A stretch of 38,047 bases of DNA, from assembly GCA_009787835.1 (NCBI GenBank), contig WQSN01000026.1, forward strand, positions 1 through 38,047, read 5' to 3'. The stretch's first letter is position 1. Every line of letters starts with the position of its first letter. Positions 16,106-24,053 of this stretch are shown here, piece by piece. The notes under the pieces were generated by a model. It did not search any database and was not told the origin of the DNA. It saw only the letters and a list, made by a program, of their open reading frames with translations. Source of the DNA: Treponema sp. (GTDB lineage: Bacteria > Spirochaetota > Spirochaetia > Treponematales > Breznakiellaceae). The position numbers and the translations under genes are program-made.

Positions 16106-17874
16106 TATGTTTTCTTCGCTATTTTTCCCCAGGTGTCGCGCAGTCCGACAGTTTTGTTAAAAACCGGAAGTCCGTCTGCGCCGTTGTCAGGATCGCGTGC
16201 AAAATAACCGAGGCGTTCAAACTGAAAAACATCACCGGGTGCGGTATTGGCGATTGAAGATTCGCCTTTGGCATTGCTGATTATTTCAAGAGAATTCGGA
16301 TTTAAATTATCGGTAAAATCTCCGGCGCTGCCGTCCGCGCGGGGAGCTATTTCCATTGGTTTTTCCGTGTTGAACAGGTAATCGTAAATGCGCGCCTCTA
16401 TGGACACTGAATGGGATGCGCTTACCCAGTGAATAGTGCCTTTAATCCTGCGGTTATCAAAAGCGGCGCTGCTGCCGGCATTGCCGCCCTTTGTTTCAGG
16501 ATCGTAGGTACAGCGCACGGCAGTAATGTTCCCGTCAGAATCTTTATCAAAACCGGTGCAGGTAATTATATACGCGTAACGCAGGCGCACAGAGTTGCCG
16601 GGGAAAAGCCTGAAATACTTTGGCGGAGGAATTTCTTCAAAGTCTTCGCGTTCAATCCATAATTCCCGTGAGAATTTTATATGCCTTGTTCCGGCGTTTT
16701 CATCTTCGGGATTGTTTACAGCTTCAAGCTCTTCTGTTTTGTTTTCATCATAATTTTCTATAATAAGTTTTAAAGGGCGCAAAACAGCCATGACGCGCAA
16801 TGCCCGTTTGTTTAAATCTTCGCGAAGGCAGTATTCAAGGAAGGCAATGTCCGCCATACTGTCTGTTTTTGCGATGCCAACCTGCGCGATAAAACTGCGG
16901 ATCGCGCAGGGCGTATAGCCGCGGCGGCGCAGTCCCGCAATTGTCGGCATACGCGGATCATCCCAGCCTGATACATGCCTGTCCTGCACAAGTTTCAGCA
17001 GCCATCGTTTGCTCATAACGGTGCGTGTCAGGTTTAAGCGCGCGAATTCTATCTGCCGCGAGGGGAACACTTCAGCTTCGCGGATGAACCAATCGTATAG
17101 AGGCCGGTGAATTTCGTATTCAAGCGAACACAGTGAATGCGTTATTCCCTCTTTCGCGTCAGAAAGCGGATGCTGAAAATCATACATGGGATAGATACAC
17201 CACGAATTGCCTGTGCGGTAATGATGTTCCCGGCGGATGCGGTACATAACAGGATCGCGCATTATTAGGTTTGGATGAGTCATGTCAATTATAGCGCGCA
17301 GTGTTTTTGCTCCATCCGCGAACTCGCCTGAACGCATACGCGCGAAGAGATCCAGATTTTCTTCGACCGAACGATCTCTGTACGGACTGTTCCTTCCCGG
17401 CGGCGTCACAGTGATATTGTTTTTGTCCGCGACTGCTGTTCCCCGGTATTCGCTTATTTTACTCTCGCTCAGATCATCAACATACGCCTTTCCTTTTTTG
17501 ATAATCTTTACCGCCAGATCGTACAGGTATTCATAATAATCGGAAGCGTAATATTCACGGTCTTCCCAATCGTAACCCATCCATTTAATGTCACGTTTAA
17601 TCGCCTCGACATAGGAAATATCTTCTTTTTCTGGATTGGTATCGTCAAAACGCAGGTTACACTTGCCGCCGAAACGCTCTGCCATGTTAAAATCTATAAA
17701 AAACGCCTTGCAGTGACCGATGTGCAGCCATCCATTAGGTTCAGGCGGGAATCGCGTATGCACATAATTGAATCGCCCGCGGACCAAATCTTCTTTGATA
17801 AATTCACTGATAAAATCAGAACCGGACGAAACAGCGGAAGGGGAATCCGCGGCGGCGTTATCTGCAATGGTCAT
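16105..17874 (-). CDS. glnS: Glutaminyl-tRNA synthetase
   Basis: 589 residues. Class I synthetase that charges tRNA-Gln directly. HIGH motif at residues 51-54 (PPEPNGWLHIGHCKAFF); KMSKS-type loop VMSKR at about 286-290; GlnRS-specific LRFDDTNPEKED after HIGH and IYPMYDFQHPLSDA in the catalytic domain; anticodon-binding beta-barrel at the C-terminus (IHWVSASHSVSIEARIYD; FQFERLGYFARDPDN). A direct GlnRS implies Gln-tRNA-Gln does not depend on transamidation here. The start is fixed by AGGAG seven bases upstream, which overlaps the end of the preceding gene, so the two are co-transcribed. Confidence 0.97.
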   Translation of the reverse strand: MTIADNAAADSPSAVSSGSDFISEFIKEDLVRGRFNYVHTRFPPEPNGWLHIGHCKAFFIDFNMAERFGGKCNLRFDDTNPEKEDISYVEAIKRDIKWMGYDWEDREYYASDYYEYLYDLAVKIIKKGKAYVDDLSESKISEYRGTAVADKNNITVTPPGRNSPYRDRSVEENLDLFARMRSGEFADGAKTLRAIIDMTHPNLIMRDPVMYRIRREHHYRTGNSWCIYPMYDFQHPLSDAKEGITHSLCSLEYEIHRPLYDWFIREAEVFPSRQIEFARLNLTRTVMSKRWLLKLVQDRHVSGWDDPRMPTIAGLRRRGYTPCAIRSFIAQVGIAKTDSMADIAFLEYCLREDLNKRALRVMAVLRPLKLIIENYDENKTEELEAVNNPEDENAGTRHIKFSRELWIEREDFEEIPPPKYFRLFPGNSVRLRYAYIITCTGFDKDSDGNITAVRCTYDPETKGGNAGSSAAFDNRRIKGTIHWVSASHSVSIEARIYDYLFNTEKPMEIAPRADGSAGDFTDNLNPNSLEIISNAKGESSIANTAPGDVFQFERLGYFARDPDNGADGLPVFNKTVGLRDTWGKIAKKT

Positions 17875-17884
17875 AAACGCGCTC

Positions 17885-18466
17885 CTAAAAATTTGTCAGA
17901 TAACAGAGGCCGATAAGTAAAACCGCCCATAAAACTTTATTATCCAGGGTTTCATTCATTTCGCCCAGCTCTTTACAGGCCAGTTTGTTTCCGTACCACC
18001 AAAAAAGCCCCATTTGCACGTCAATGCGGAAAGTGTATTCGGTAAAATCTTTCTGGTCGCGCTGAGATCCAAAGAGCAGATACGCCAGTTCTTCCAGAAT
18101 ATTGCCGAATTCATCGATAGCTTTGGAAAAATTCCCCTGCTTAATTAAAATCATCAACGGAGGAATTTTATCCTGTAGAGCATCCTTGCGGTCTTCATCG
18201 CACTTTTCAACCCATGTTTTACGGATAAGCAGGTCAAGATTATTTTCAAAATGTTCCAGAAATGTCATTAATTCTGAGCTGTTTTTATCCAGGGCGAATA
18301 CACGCTGATATTCAACGCCAATTCCAAGGGCTTTTGCGAATTCTGCGGCGGGTTTTAAGTCCGGTTTACTGCTCCTGAAAAAACTTTCCCTTGGAAACAG
18401 ATGTTCTGCCGCCTTGCGGTATTCACCCGGGATTGCGGACATTGATGTTGGACAATACAAACTCAT
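17885..18466 (-). CDS. Hypothetical protein with C-terminal membrane tail
   Basis: 193 residues, not recognised. Mostly helical and soluble, with a hydrophobic tail (VLWAVLLIGLCYLTNF) at the extreme C-terminus, which suggests a tail-anchored protein. The middle holds charged helices (FLEHFENNLDLLIRKTW; DEFGNILEELAYLLFG). No signal peptide. The gene ends ten bases before glnS and its last bases carry the glnS Shine-Dalgarno. A promoter with TTGACT, 17-base spacer and CATCTT lies six bases before the ATG, and no Shine-Dalgarno is visible, so the transcript may be leaderless. Coding bias and a good operon fit make it a real gene. Confidence 0.75.
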   Translation of the reverse strand: MSLYCPTSMSAIPGEYRKAAEHLFPRESFFRSSKPDLKPAAEFAKALGIGVEYQRVFALDKNSSELMTFLEHFENNLDLLIRKTWVEKCDEDRKDALQDKIPPLMILIKQGNFSKAIDEFGNILEELAYLLFGSQRDQKDFTEYTFRIDVQMGLFWWYGNKLACKELGEMNETLDNKVLWAVLLIGLCYLTNF

Positions 18467-18472
18467 GGTTTT

Positions 18473-18501
18473 AAGATGATGATTAATTTAAAATTAGTCA
18501 A
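18473..18501 (-). promoter_or_regulatory. Putative leaderless promoter of the hypothetical gene and glnS
   Basis: TTGACT (18496-18501), 17 bases, CATCTT (18473-18478), then six bases to the ATG at 18466. The -35 is five of six to consensus; the -10 only three of six. Confidence 0.4.
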
Positions 18502-18540
18502 GCCGTTGTTTAATCAGGGGTAACCGGGAAATTTTTGGTA

Positions 18541-19113
18541 TTATGGTATGTTTAAATATAATTTGACTGCCTGTCTGGTTGATTCAAACGCAAATTGATC
18601 AAAGTCTATTTCCTCCTGTTTTAAAAAATGAACAGCGGCTATTTCTGACTGTTCTAAACGTAAATCTTCAAGTGTAAGACCAGGAGCATTCATTGAAAAG
18701 TAAAGGTCGCAAGTATTATATTTAATTCCCTTATATTCGTAAATATTAGGAAATGAAGCGAAAAGCTTAAAAATTGAAGCTAAACCGTCTCTTCCAGCCG
18801 GAACAGGAGGCGTCCAGCCAATTTCTTCACGAAGTTCACGGTAAAGCCCTTCAAGAACGCCTTCGCCAATATCAACAAAACCGCCAGGAAGATCGAGTTT
18901 GCCAATGGCCGGTTCTTTTCCACGGACGAGGAATACAAGTCTTTCTCCGCGGCTGCTTTCCGTAGAGGAATCTCCTTCAGGGACACTTATTATACAGCCG
19001 GTAGCCGCGGCTATGTTGTGATAGTATGTAAAGCCGCAATCCGGGCAGCGGAAAACTTTTCCTTCATTAAATATAATTTTTTCTGATGAACATGACGGGC
19101 AATACTTGAACAT
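18541..19113 (-). CDS. NUDIX hydrolase with N-terminal zinc ribbon
   Basis: 190 residues. Zinc ribbon CPSCSSEK...FRCPDCG at residues 5-27, then a NUDIX domain with the full box spread over GGFVDIGEGVLEGL and YRELREEIGW (G-x5-E-x7-REUxEE-x-G/U). This layout, zinc ribbon followed by NUDIX, resembles NudC-like and related nucleotide pyrophosphatases. The NudC-specific SQPWPFPxS motif is absent, so NADH specificity is unlikely, and the C-terminus suggests a generic house-cleaning hydrolase. It is divergent from the thioesterase gene, with overlapping -35 boxes. Confidence 0.88.
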   Translation of the reverse strand: MFKYCPSCSSEKIIFNEGKVFRCPDCGFTYYHNIAAATGCIISVPEGDSSTESSRGERLVFLVRGKEPAIGKLDLPGGFVDIGEGVLEGLYRELREEIGWTPPVPAGRDGLASIFKLFASFPNIYEYKGIKYNTCDLYFSMNAPGLTLEDLRLEQSEIAAVHFLKQEEIDFDQFAFESTRQAVKLYLNIP

Positions 19114-19118
19114 GGATT

Positions 19119-19146
19119 ATATTACATGAAACCTGAGACTTTTCAA
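19119..19146 (-). promoter_or_regulatory. Promoter of the zinc-ribbon NUDIX gene
   Basis: TTGAAA (19141-19146), 16-base spacer, TAATAT (19119-19124), five bases to the ATG at 19113; no Shine-Dalgarno. Confidence 0.5.
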
Positions 19147-19168
19147 AGACCTGTACAATGAGTATAAT
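19140..19168 (+). promoter_or_regulatory. Promoter of the thioesterase gene, overlapping the divergent promoter
   Basis: TTTTCA (19140-19145), 17-base spacer, TATAAT (19163-19168), six bases to the ATG at 19175. The -35 shares bases with the divergent promoter on the other strand. Confidence 0.55.
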
Positions 19169-19174
19169 TGGGCC

Positions 19175-19567
19175 ATGAACACAGAATGCACACTAAGGGT
19201 TAGAACTTATGAATGTGACAGTTACAATCATGTAAATAACGCAAATTACCTTAATTACCTGGAATACGCCCGTTATGAATTCCTGAAAGATATTGGTTTT
19301 GATTATGAGAAGGCGGTCAAGGCAGGCTATGGCGTGTACATAGCCAGGATTGAGATCGATTATAAAAGGCAGGCATTTACAGATAATGATCTTGTAATAA
19401 AAACGCATCCGGTAAAGAAAGGAGCGGCCAGCGGCACTCTCGTACAGGAAATTTTCCGCGGAGAGGACATTATAATAGCGGCAAAAGTTACCTGGGCATT
19501 TGTTGATTCAAGGGGAGTGCCGGTAAAAATTCCAGATGAATGGGATATGCCGGGTTTAAAGCCCTGA
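19175..19567 (+). CDS. Hot-dog fold acyl-CoA thioesterase (4HBT/YbgC-like)
   Basis: 130 residues. The N-terminal block RTYECDSYNHVNNANYLNYL, followed by EYARYEFL, is the 4-hydroxybenzoyl-CoA thioesterase pattern with the catalytic Asp (here in ECDSYNHVNN). The rest follows the hot-dog helix and strands (VYIARIEIDYKRQAF; KVTWAFVDSRGVPVKIP). It hydrolyses acyl-CoA or related thioesters; substrate not readable. Monocistronic: it is divergent from a NUDIX gene and convergent with the kinase gene 12 bases further on. No Shine-Dalgarno; the -10 box ends six bases before the ATG. Confidence 0.88.
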   Translation: MNTECTLRVRTYECDSYNHVNNANYLNYLEYARYEFLKDIGFDYEKAVKAGYGVYIARIEIDYKRQAFTDNDLVIKTHPVKKGAASGTLVQEIFRGEDIIIAAKVTWAFVDSRGVPVKIPDEWDMPGLKP

Positions 19568-19579
19568 CAACCGGGAACA

Positions 19580-22501
19580 CTACGCTTTCAGATATTTGCG
19601 TAATTTTTTTATTATCTCGTTAATTTCTAGCGGTTTTCCAAGATGATCATCCATGCCTGCGTCAAGACAGGCTTTAATGTCTTCCCTGAATACATTGGCT
19701 GTCATTGCGACAATCGGTGTCCGTCCGGATGGATAGTGCGCCGCTTCCCATGCGCGTATGCGCTGAGTCGCTTCATAACCATCCATCTGCGGCATTTGCA
19801 CATCCATTAATATAATATCATATTTTCCGGGAGAGGATGAAACCATATCAAGCGCTATTTTTCCGTTTTCGGCGCAGTCAATTACAAGCCCTGTATCTTC
19901 CATCAGCGTAATAAATATCTCACGGTTAATTTCAACATCTTCCGCAAGCAGCAGCTTTTTACCCGCGAACTCATTTTTGTTTATGACAGGCATGGCGTTT
20001 GCTTCCTGTTCGTCAATTGGCCTTGTCTTGCCTTTTCGCGTTTTAATGGTAAAAATAAACCGCGCACCTTTTCCAAGTTCTGATTCAATCCAAATCCTGC
20101 CGCCCATAAGTTCGACAATGCGTCTTGATATGGCAAGTCCCAACCCGGTGCCGCCAAACTTGCGGCTTGTCATGCTTTCCGCCTGTCCGAAAGGAGTAAA
20201 TAATTTTTTCATCTGTTCGGGCGACAGGCCGATTCCGTTATCTGCAACTTCTATTCGCAATTCGCATTTTTCATCGTCTTCATCAAGAAGTGCCGCGTCA
20301 AGACTTATGGTTCCTTCTTCCGGCGTGAATTTTACAGCGTTTGACAGCAGGTTCATAATTACCTGAGACAGACGCTGATCATCGCCTATAAGAAAGTCAG
20401 GAATTTTTTCATCAATTTTCAGCAGCAGCTTCTGTTGTTTCTCGTCAGAGCGAAAGTTGATTACAGCGACCGTTTTCTGCAGCATTATCGGAAAAATATA
20501 TTCTACGGGAGACAGTTCCAGTTTATTGGCTTCTATTTTGGACATGTCCAGCACATCGTTTATTACGCCCAGCAGATGAGCTGAGGCGTCTTCTATTTTG
20601 CCGAGCGCGTAATCTTTTTCCTTTATGTCTTTCGCGTTCTTGCATATCGCCGTCATTCCTATAATTGCATTTAACGGCGTGCGTATCTCATGGCTCATGT
20701 TTGCCAGGAATACCGACTTTGCGTGATTCGCGGTTTCCGCTTCGGCGGTGCGTTTCCTTACAAGCGATTCAAGCCGCCGTTCATCGATGCGTTTTCTGAA
20801 CAATAAAATGGATAAAAGCAAAAGCGCGAATAACAGAAGCGCGGATCCGCCTATCAGCCAGGGACGCTGCGCCCGCGCCAGTTTCGCGCGGTAATCAAAT
20901 GATCTGCGCGTCCATTGTCCCGATATTTCCCGCGTATCTATCAGGCGCAGCGCTTTATCAATAATGGAGCAAAGTATGGCATAGTCCTTGTTTATTCCGA
21001 ATGTGACTTCAAATGAACTGTCAAACACAATATTCGTTTTATAATCTGCATACTCGTAAAAATTTGTAAGCATTAAAAGGAGGTTTTGACTGCTCATAAT
21101 TATATCTACTTCGCCGCGATCCAGAGCAGAAATAGCGTTGTTAAATGTATCGAATTCTACAATATTGCCGTGATCCGGATACCAGCTATTGAACAACATG
21201 CTGTGAGCCGCGTTCTCAATCAAACCTACCTTAACATGAAGCACTTCATTTATTTTTAAATTCGGATATTCCAGTTTTGATATTAACGCGTAATTGTCAT
21301 GCATTATCACGTTCTTGGGCCATAAAAAATCATCAGCCCGTTCAGACATATGAATGAGTTCTGTGATCATGGCCGCTTTGCCGTCTTCAAGCATTTTTAA
21401 AACGACAGACCATTCTTCCTCCGCGTTGTTGACCTGCTCAAAGGTAAGTCCCGTAAGAAGGCTAATTTCTTTCATTACATCAACCGCGATTCCCTGCCAT
21501 TGTTTTTCGTGCGCATTGTAAAAGCTTACCGGATAATTATCATATTCGGCGGCAAACGGTATGACAGGATTGTTTTTTATATAGGCGTATTCTTCATCAC
21601 TCAGATGCGTCATCATTTTATATCTCATATACTCAAGATAACCCTGATTGTACAGCGTTGTCAGATAACGGATTGCTTCATTGTCCAGAGCCTTGTCTAC
21701 AACCGAGATAATCGCCGCCAGTTCAGGATTTTGCGTCGATAACGAGACAGGACTGTAAAGCAGAGGAAAGAAATTACTGGCGATAACATCATCATACTCA
21801 TCAAACACCGCGCCCATTACATCATCCTGAAAGAAGGCGTCTATTTCACCGGAATGAAGCATCCTGTAAACAGTGTCAAAATTATTGACAAGCACAACTT
21901 CATAAGTGCCGCTTTCAAGCCTGGAAGTAACCTGATTTGCTGTTTCAGATCCCTCAATAAAGGCATACCGCAGCGGACGCGCCTGGGCTATATACTCCAA
22001 TGGTATACTGTCTTCCATCCTGAATGACTGCACTACATATTCTGCGATTGGCGCGGTCATAAAAAATGATTTCCGCCTCTCTTCTGTAGCCGTCAGAAAG
22101 CCGGTAAAATCTACTTCCAGACTCGTGAGTTTACTGAAGAAATCATTAAGTTCAACAAATCTTGGTATAAATGGAATCCCGAATAAGTTAGTAAGCCATC
22201 CGCATAACAGCGCGGAATATCCCCTGACAAAACCGTTTTCATCATGAAACGCGACTGTACTTGGCAGCACGCTGTATACAAAATAATCGTATTGTTCTCT
22301 GAGTTTCTCAATCGCCTTTATTTCATCAGCGGTCACGCCGGGAATATCATTATATGATATTAATTTTGTTGTATTGTCAAAAGAGCTTTCTGTTGATTTA
22401 TCACAGCCTGAAAAAAATACTGCTATAAAAATAATACATACATACACAAACCTTTGTTTTCTGAACAGGAAATCAGGTTTAATCCGCCTATACATAATCA
22501 T
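19580..22501 (-). CDS. Hybrid sensor histidine kinase with two periplasmic solute-binding domains
   Basis: 973 residues. The N-terminus ends in a lipobox-like FFSGC (Cys33). Two tandem bacterial-type SBP_bac_3 domains follow, roughly residues 60-295 and 300-540, the second starting with IPFAAEYDNYPVSFYN and WQGIAVDVMKEISLLTG. One membrane segment at about 548-568 (LIGGSALLLFALLLLSILLF), then HisKA with the phosphoacceptor His604 in NMSHEIRTPLNAIIGM, an HATPase domain (NLLSNAVKFTPEEG; DNGIGLSPEQM; GGTGLGLAISRRIVELMGG) and a C-terminal receiver with Asp900 (IILMDVQMPQMDG). This is the BvgS/EvgS-like architecture, but without PAS and Hpt domains. No output regulator lies next to it. Ligand unknown. 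A TATAAT stands nine bases before the start and there is no Shine-Dalgarno. Confidence 0.93.
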   Translation of the reverse strand: MIMYRRIKPDFLFRKQRFVYVCIIFIAVFFSGCDKSTESSFDNTTKLISYNDIPGVTADEIKAIEKLREQYDYFVYSVLPSTVAFHDENGFVRGYSALLCGWLTNLFGIPFIPRFVELNDFFSKLTSLEVDFTGFLTATEERRKSFFMTAPIAEYVVQSFRMEDSIPLEYIAQARPLRYAFIEGSETANQVTSRLESGTYEVVLVNNFDTVYRMLHSGEIDAFFQDDVMGAVFDEYDDVIASNFFPLLYSPVSLSTQNPELAAIISVVDKALDNEAIRYLTTLYNQGYLEYMRYKMMTHLSDEEYAYIKNNPVIPFAAEYDNYPVSFYNAHEKQWQGIAVDVMKEISLLTGLTFEQVNNAEEEWSVVLKMLEDGKAAMITELIHMSERADDFLWPKNVIMHDNYALISKLEYPNLKINEVLHVKVGLIENAAHSMLFNSWYPDHGNIVEFDTFNNAISALDRGEVDIIMSSQNLLLMLTNFYEYADYKTNIVFDSSFEVTFGINKDYAILCSIIDKALRLIDTREISGQWTRRSFDYRAKLARAQRPWLIGGSALLLFALLLLSILLFRKRIDERRLESLVRKRTAEAETANHAKSVFLANMSHEIRTPLNAIIGMTAICKNAKDIKEKDYALGKIEDASAHLLGVINDVLDMSKIEANKLELSPVEYIFPIMLQKTVAVINFRSDEKQQKLLLKIDEKIPDFLIGDDQRLSQVIMNLLSNAVKFTPEEGTISLDAALLDEDDEKCELRIEVADNGIGLSPEQMKKLFTPFGQAESMTSRKFGGTGLGLAISRRIVELMGGRIWIESELGKGARFIFTIKTRKGKTRPIDEQEANAMPVINKNEFAGKKLLLAEDVEINREIFITLMEDTGLVIDCAENGKIALDMVSSSPGKYDIILMDVQMPQMDGYEATQRIRAWEAAHYPSGRTPIVAMTANVFREDIKACLDAGMDDHLGKPLEINEIIKKLRKYLKA

Positions 22502-22510
22502 ATTTATTAC

Positions 22511-22516
22511 ATTATA
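22511..22516 (-). promoter_or_regulatory. Possible -10 box of the hybrid kinase gene
   Basis: Perfect TATAAT nine bases before the ATG at 22501, giving a predicted leader of about three bases. The upstream -35 region is a poly-T tract without a clear hexamer. Confidence 0.4.
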
Positions 22517-22610
22517 TCTTAATAATGATAAAAAAAACAGTCTTTTCCACAGGAAATATTATTATGAGATTATTTAATTTTGTTGAATATCAGTTTAACG
22601 GGCGGTCTTA

Positions 22611-24053
22611 CTATGAACAGCAGTTGTCTGAACAGCTCAATATCTCTACCCATTGCATATCATATTCATTTTTTAAAATCGCTTCCATAATGTTTCGCGC
22701 CTTCGCATAACCGCGGACTGTTTCTTTTTTTATTGTATTATCCTGGTTTGGCGTATCATAAGAATCACCGCCGGCAAACGAACTGTTTGTCTGCGGGAAG
22801 CGTTCTTCCGGCAAAGTCTCAATCGCGATTCCAGCCATTTTTATCATACGCGCCAGTTCCGCTGCTGTTAAGGCGAAGTCAGCGCTGTCTGATTCTATCG
22901 TGTACTTCTGCGCGATGCACGGTACAAAAGAAACCGATATGACATTTACCGGGTCCAATCCTTCCTTGCCTGCGTATTCCTGTTTTATCAAACCGGCGAA
23001 AATCTGTCTGGGACTTTTTACAGATGTCAGATCATCCGCTAAATCGGGGTAGAAGCTATTGATAAAACGCGTAACGCCCTGTGAACATCCGCTGATTAAC
23101 GGCCTTTTTAAAATCCCATGTATGCTGAGTAATCCCTGAAATTCGGCTCCTTCCGCGTTGTTTTTCCGAGCCTGAATTTCCCGGTAAATTTGCGACCTTG
23201 CGATGTTAGCTGCAACTTCTGCGTCATAGACTTTATCAAAGCCCAGAAGCTTAATTGCCGCAATCATTTTCCCTGTTGTAATTGTTCTTTCCGCGAGAGC
23301 GAGCGCTTTATTTAGGGCAGGCGCAAAAGACGGCGAAACCTGCGCTATTGTTTTTATTTTTGTGTCATTAATGGCGGTCTGTACTTCTGCGCTTTGATCG
23401 TATCCGTAAATCGCGCCGACAGGACAGACAGACGCGCACTTTCCGCAGAAAACGCATGAAATGTCCTTTAGGGCATGTTTGTACGGCGTAGAAATTTCAA
23501 ACTCATGGCTGCGGCGCGATGTGTTAATCGCCCTTATTGTCTGAACTTCCTGACATGCCTCGACACAGCGGGCGCATTTAACGCATTTTACCATATCGCG
23601 GACGATTGTATCGCACTCAATTACAGGCGGAGAATCTTCTGTTTGCGCCTCATTTTCAAATGATGAAGAAACAATTCCGTATTTTTGCGCCAGTGACTGA
23701 AGCTCGCAATTCTGATTGCGTATACAATTTAGGCAGTCCTGCGGATGGTTTGCGAGAATCATTTCTATGATTGTTTTACGGATATATACAAGCCTCTGAT
23801 TTATCGTAACAATTTTTACGCCTTCCCAAACATCATTCGCGCAGGCGGCGGCCAGTTTGCCGCGTCCGTCGCACTCTACTACGCAAATTCTGCACAAAGC
23901 GCGCTTGCACAGATCAGGATGCTCGCATAGAACGGGAATATTTATATTTACTTTTTTCGCGGCTTCAAGGATTCTTGTCCCTTCCGGAACTGTTACAGGA
24001 ATTCCGTCGATTGTCAGGTGAACATTTTTATTCGGATCAGGTTTGTGGCTCAT
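22611..24053 (-). CDS. HydA-like iron-sulfur protein with divergent, shortened H-cluster domain
   Basis: 480 residues. N-terminal [2Fe-2S] domain (Cys43, 54, 57, 71); His-Cys [4Fe-4S] site (His103, Cys107, 110, 116); two-[4Fe-4S] ferredoxin domain (Cys157, 160, 163, 167 and Cys200, 203, 206, 210). Then an [FeFe]-hydrogenase-like domain. Ligand loop 1 reads ISGCSQG (Cys323), so Gly322 replaces the first Cys of the usual TSCCP, which relays protons. Loop 2 is VPCIAQK (Cys379, Lys383). Loop 3 is LSCSDNCCS (Cys474, Cys478), after which the protein stops, without the usual glycine-rich GGGGQP end. The stretch before loop 3 is also short. All four H-cluster cysteines remain. It follows the NuoF-like gene with an ATGA overlap, as in NAD-linked HydABC sets. 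It may be a sensor, an assembly of only Fe-S electron transfer, or an unusual hydrogenase; catalysis is uncertain. Confidence 0.85.
   Translation of the reverse strand: MSHKPDPNKNVHLTIDGIPVTVPEGTRILEAAKKVNINIPVLCEHPDLCKRALCRICVVECDGRGKLAAACANDVWEGVKIVTINQRLVYIRKTIIEMILANHPQDCLNCIRNQNCELQSLAQKYGIVSSSFENEAQTEDSPPVIECDTIVRDMVKCVKCARCVEACQEVQTIRAINTSRRSHEFEISTPYKHALKDISCVFCGKCASVCPVGAIYGYDQSAEVQTAINDTKIKTIAQVSPSFAPALNKALALAERTITTGKMIAAIKLLGFDKVYDAEVAANIARSQIYREIQARKNNAEGAEFQGLLSIHGILKRPLISGCSQGVTRFINSFYPDLADDLTSVKSPRQIFAGLIKQEYAGKEGLDPVNVISVSFVPCIAQKYTIESDSADFALTAAELARMIKMAGIAIETLPEERFPQTNSSFAGGDSYDTPNQDNTIKKETVRGYAKARNIMEAILKNEYDMQWVEILSCSDNCCS

Noticed and set aside
22600-22660. Possible frameshift at the end of the HydA-like gene that would explain the missing glycine-rich tail
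   Set aside because: The frame ends in TAG followed directly by TAA, and the two other frames beyond it encode no GGGGQP-like or small-subunit sequence. The short end appears genuine.
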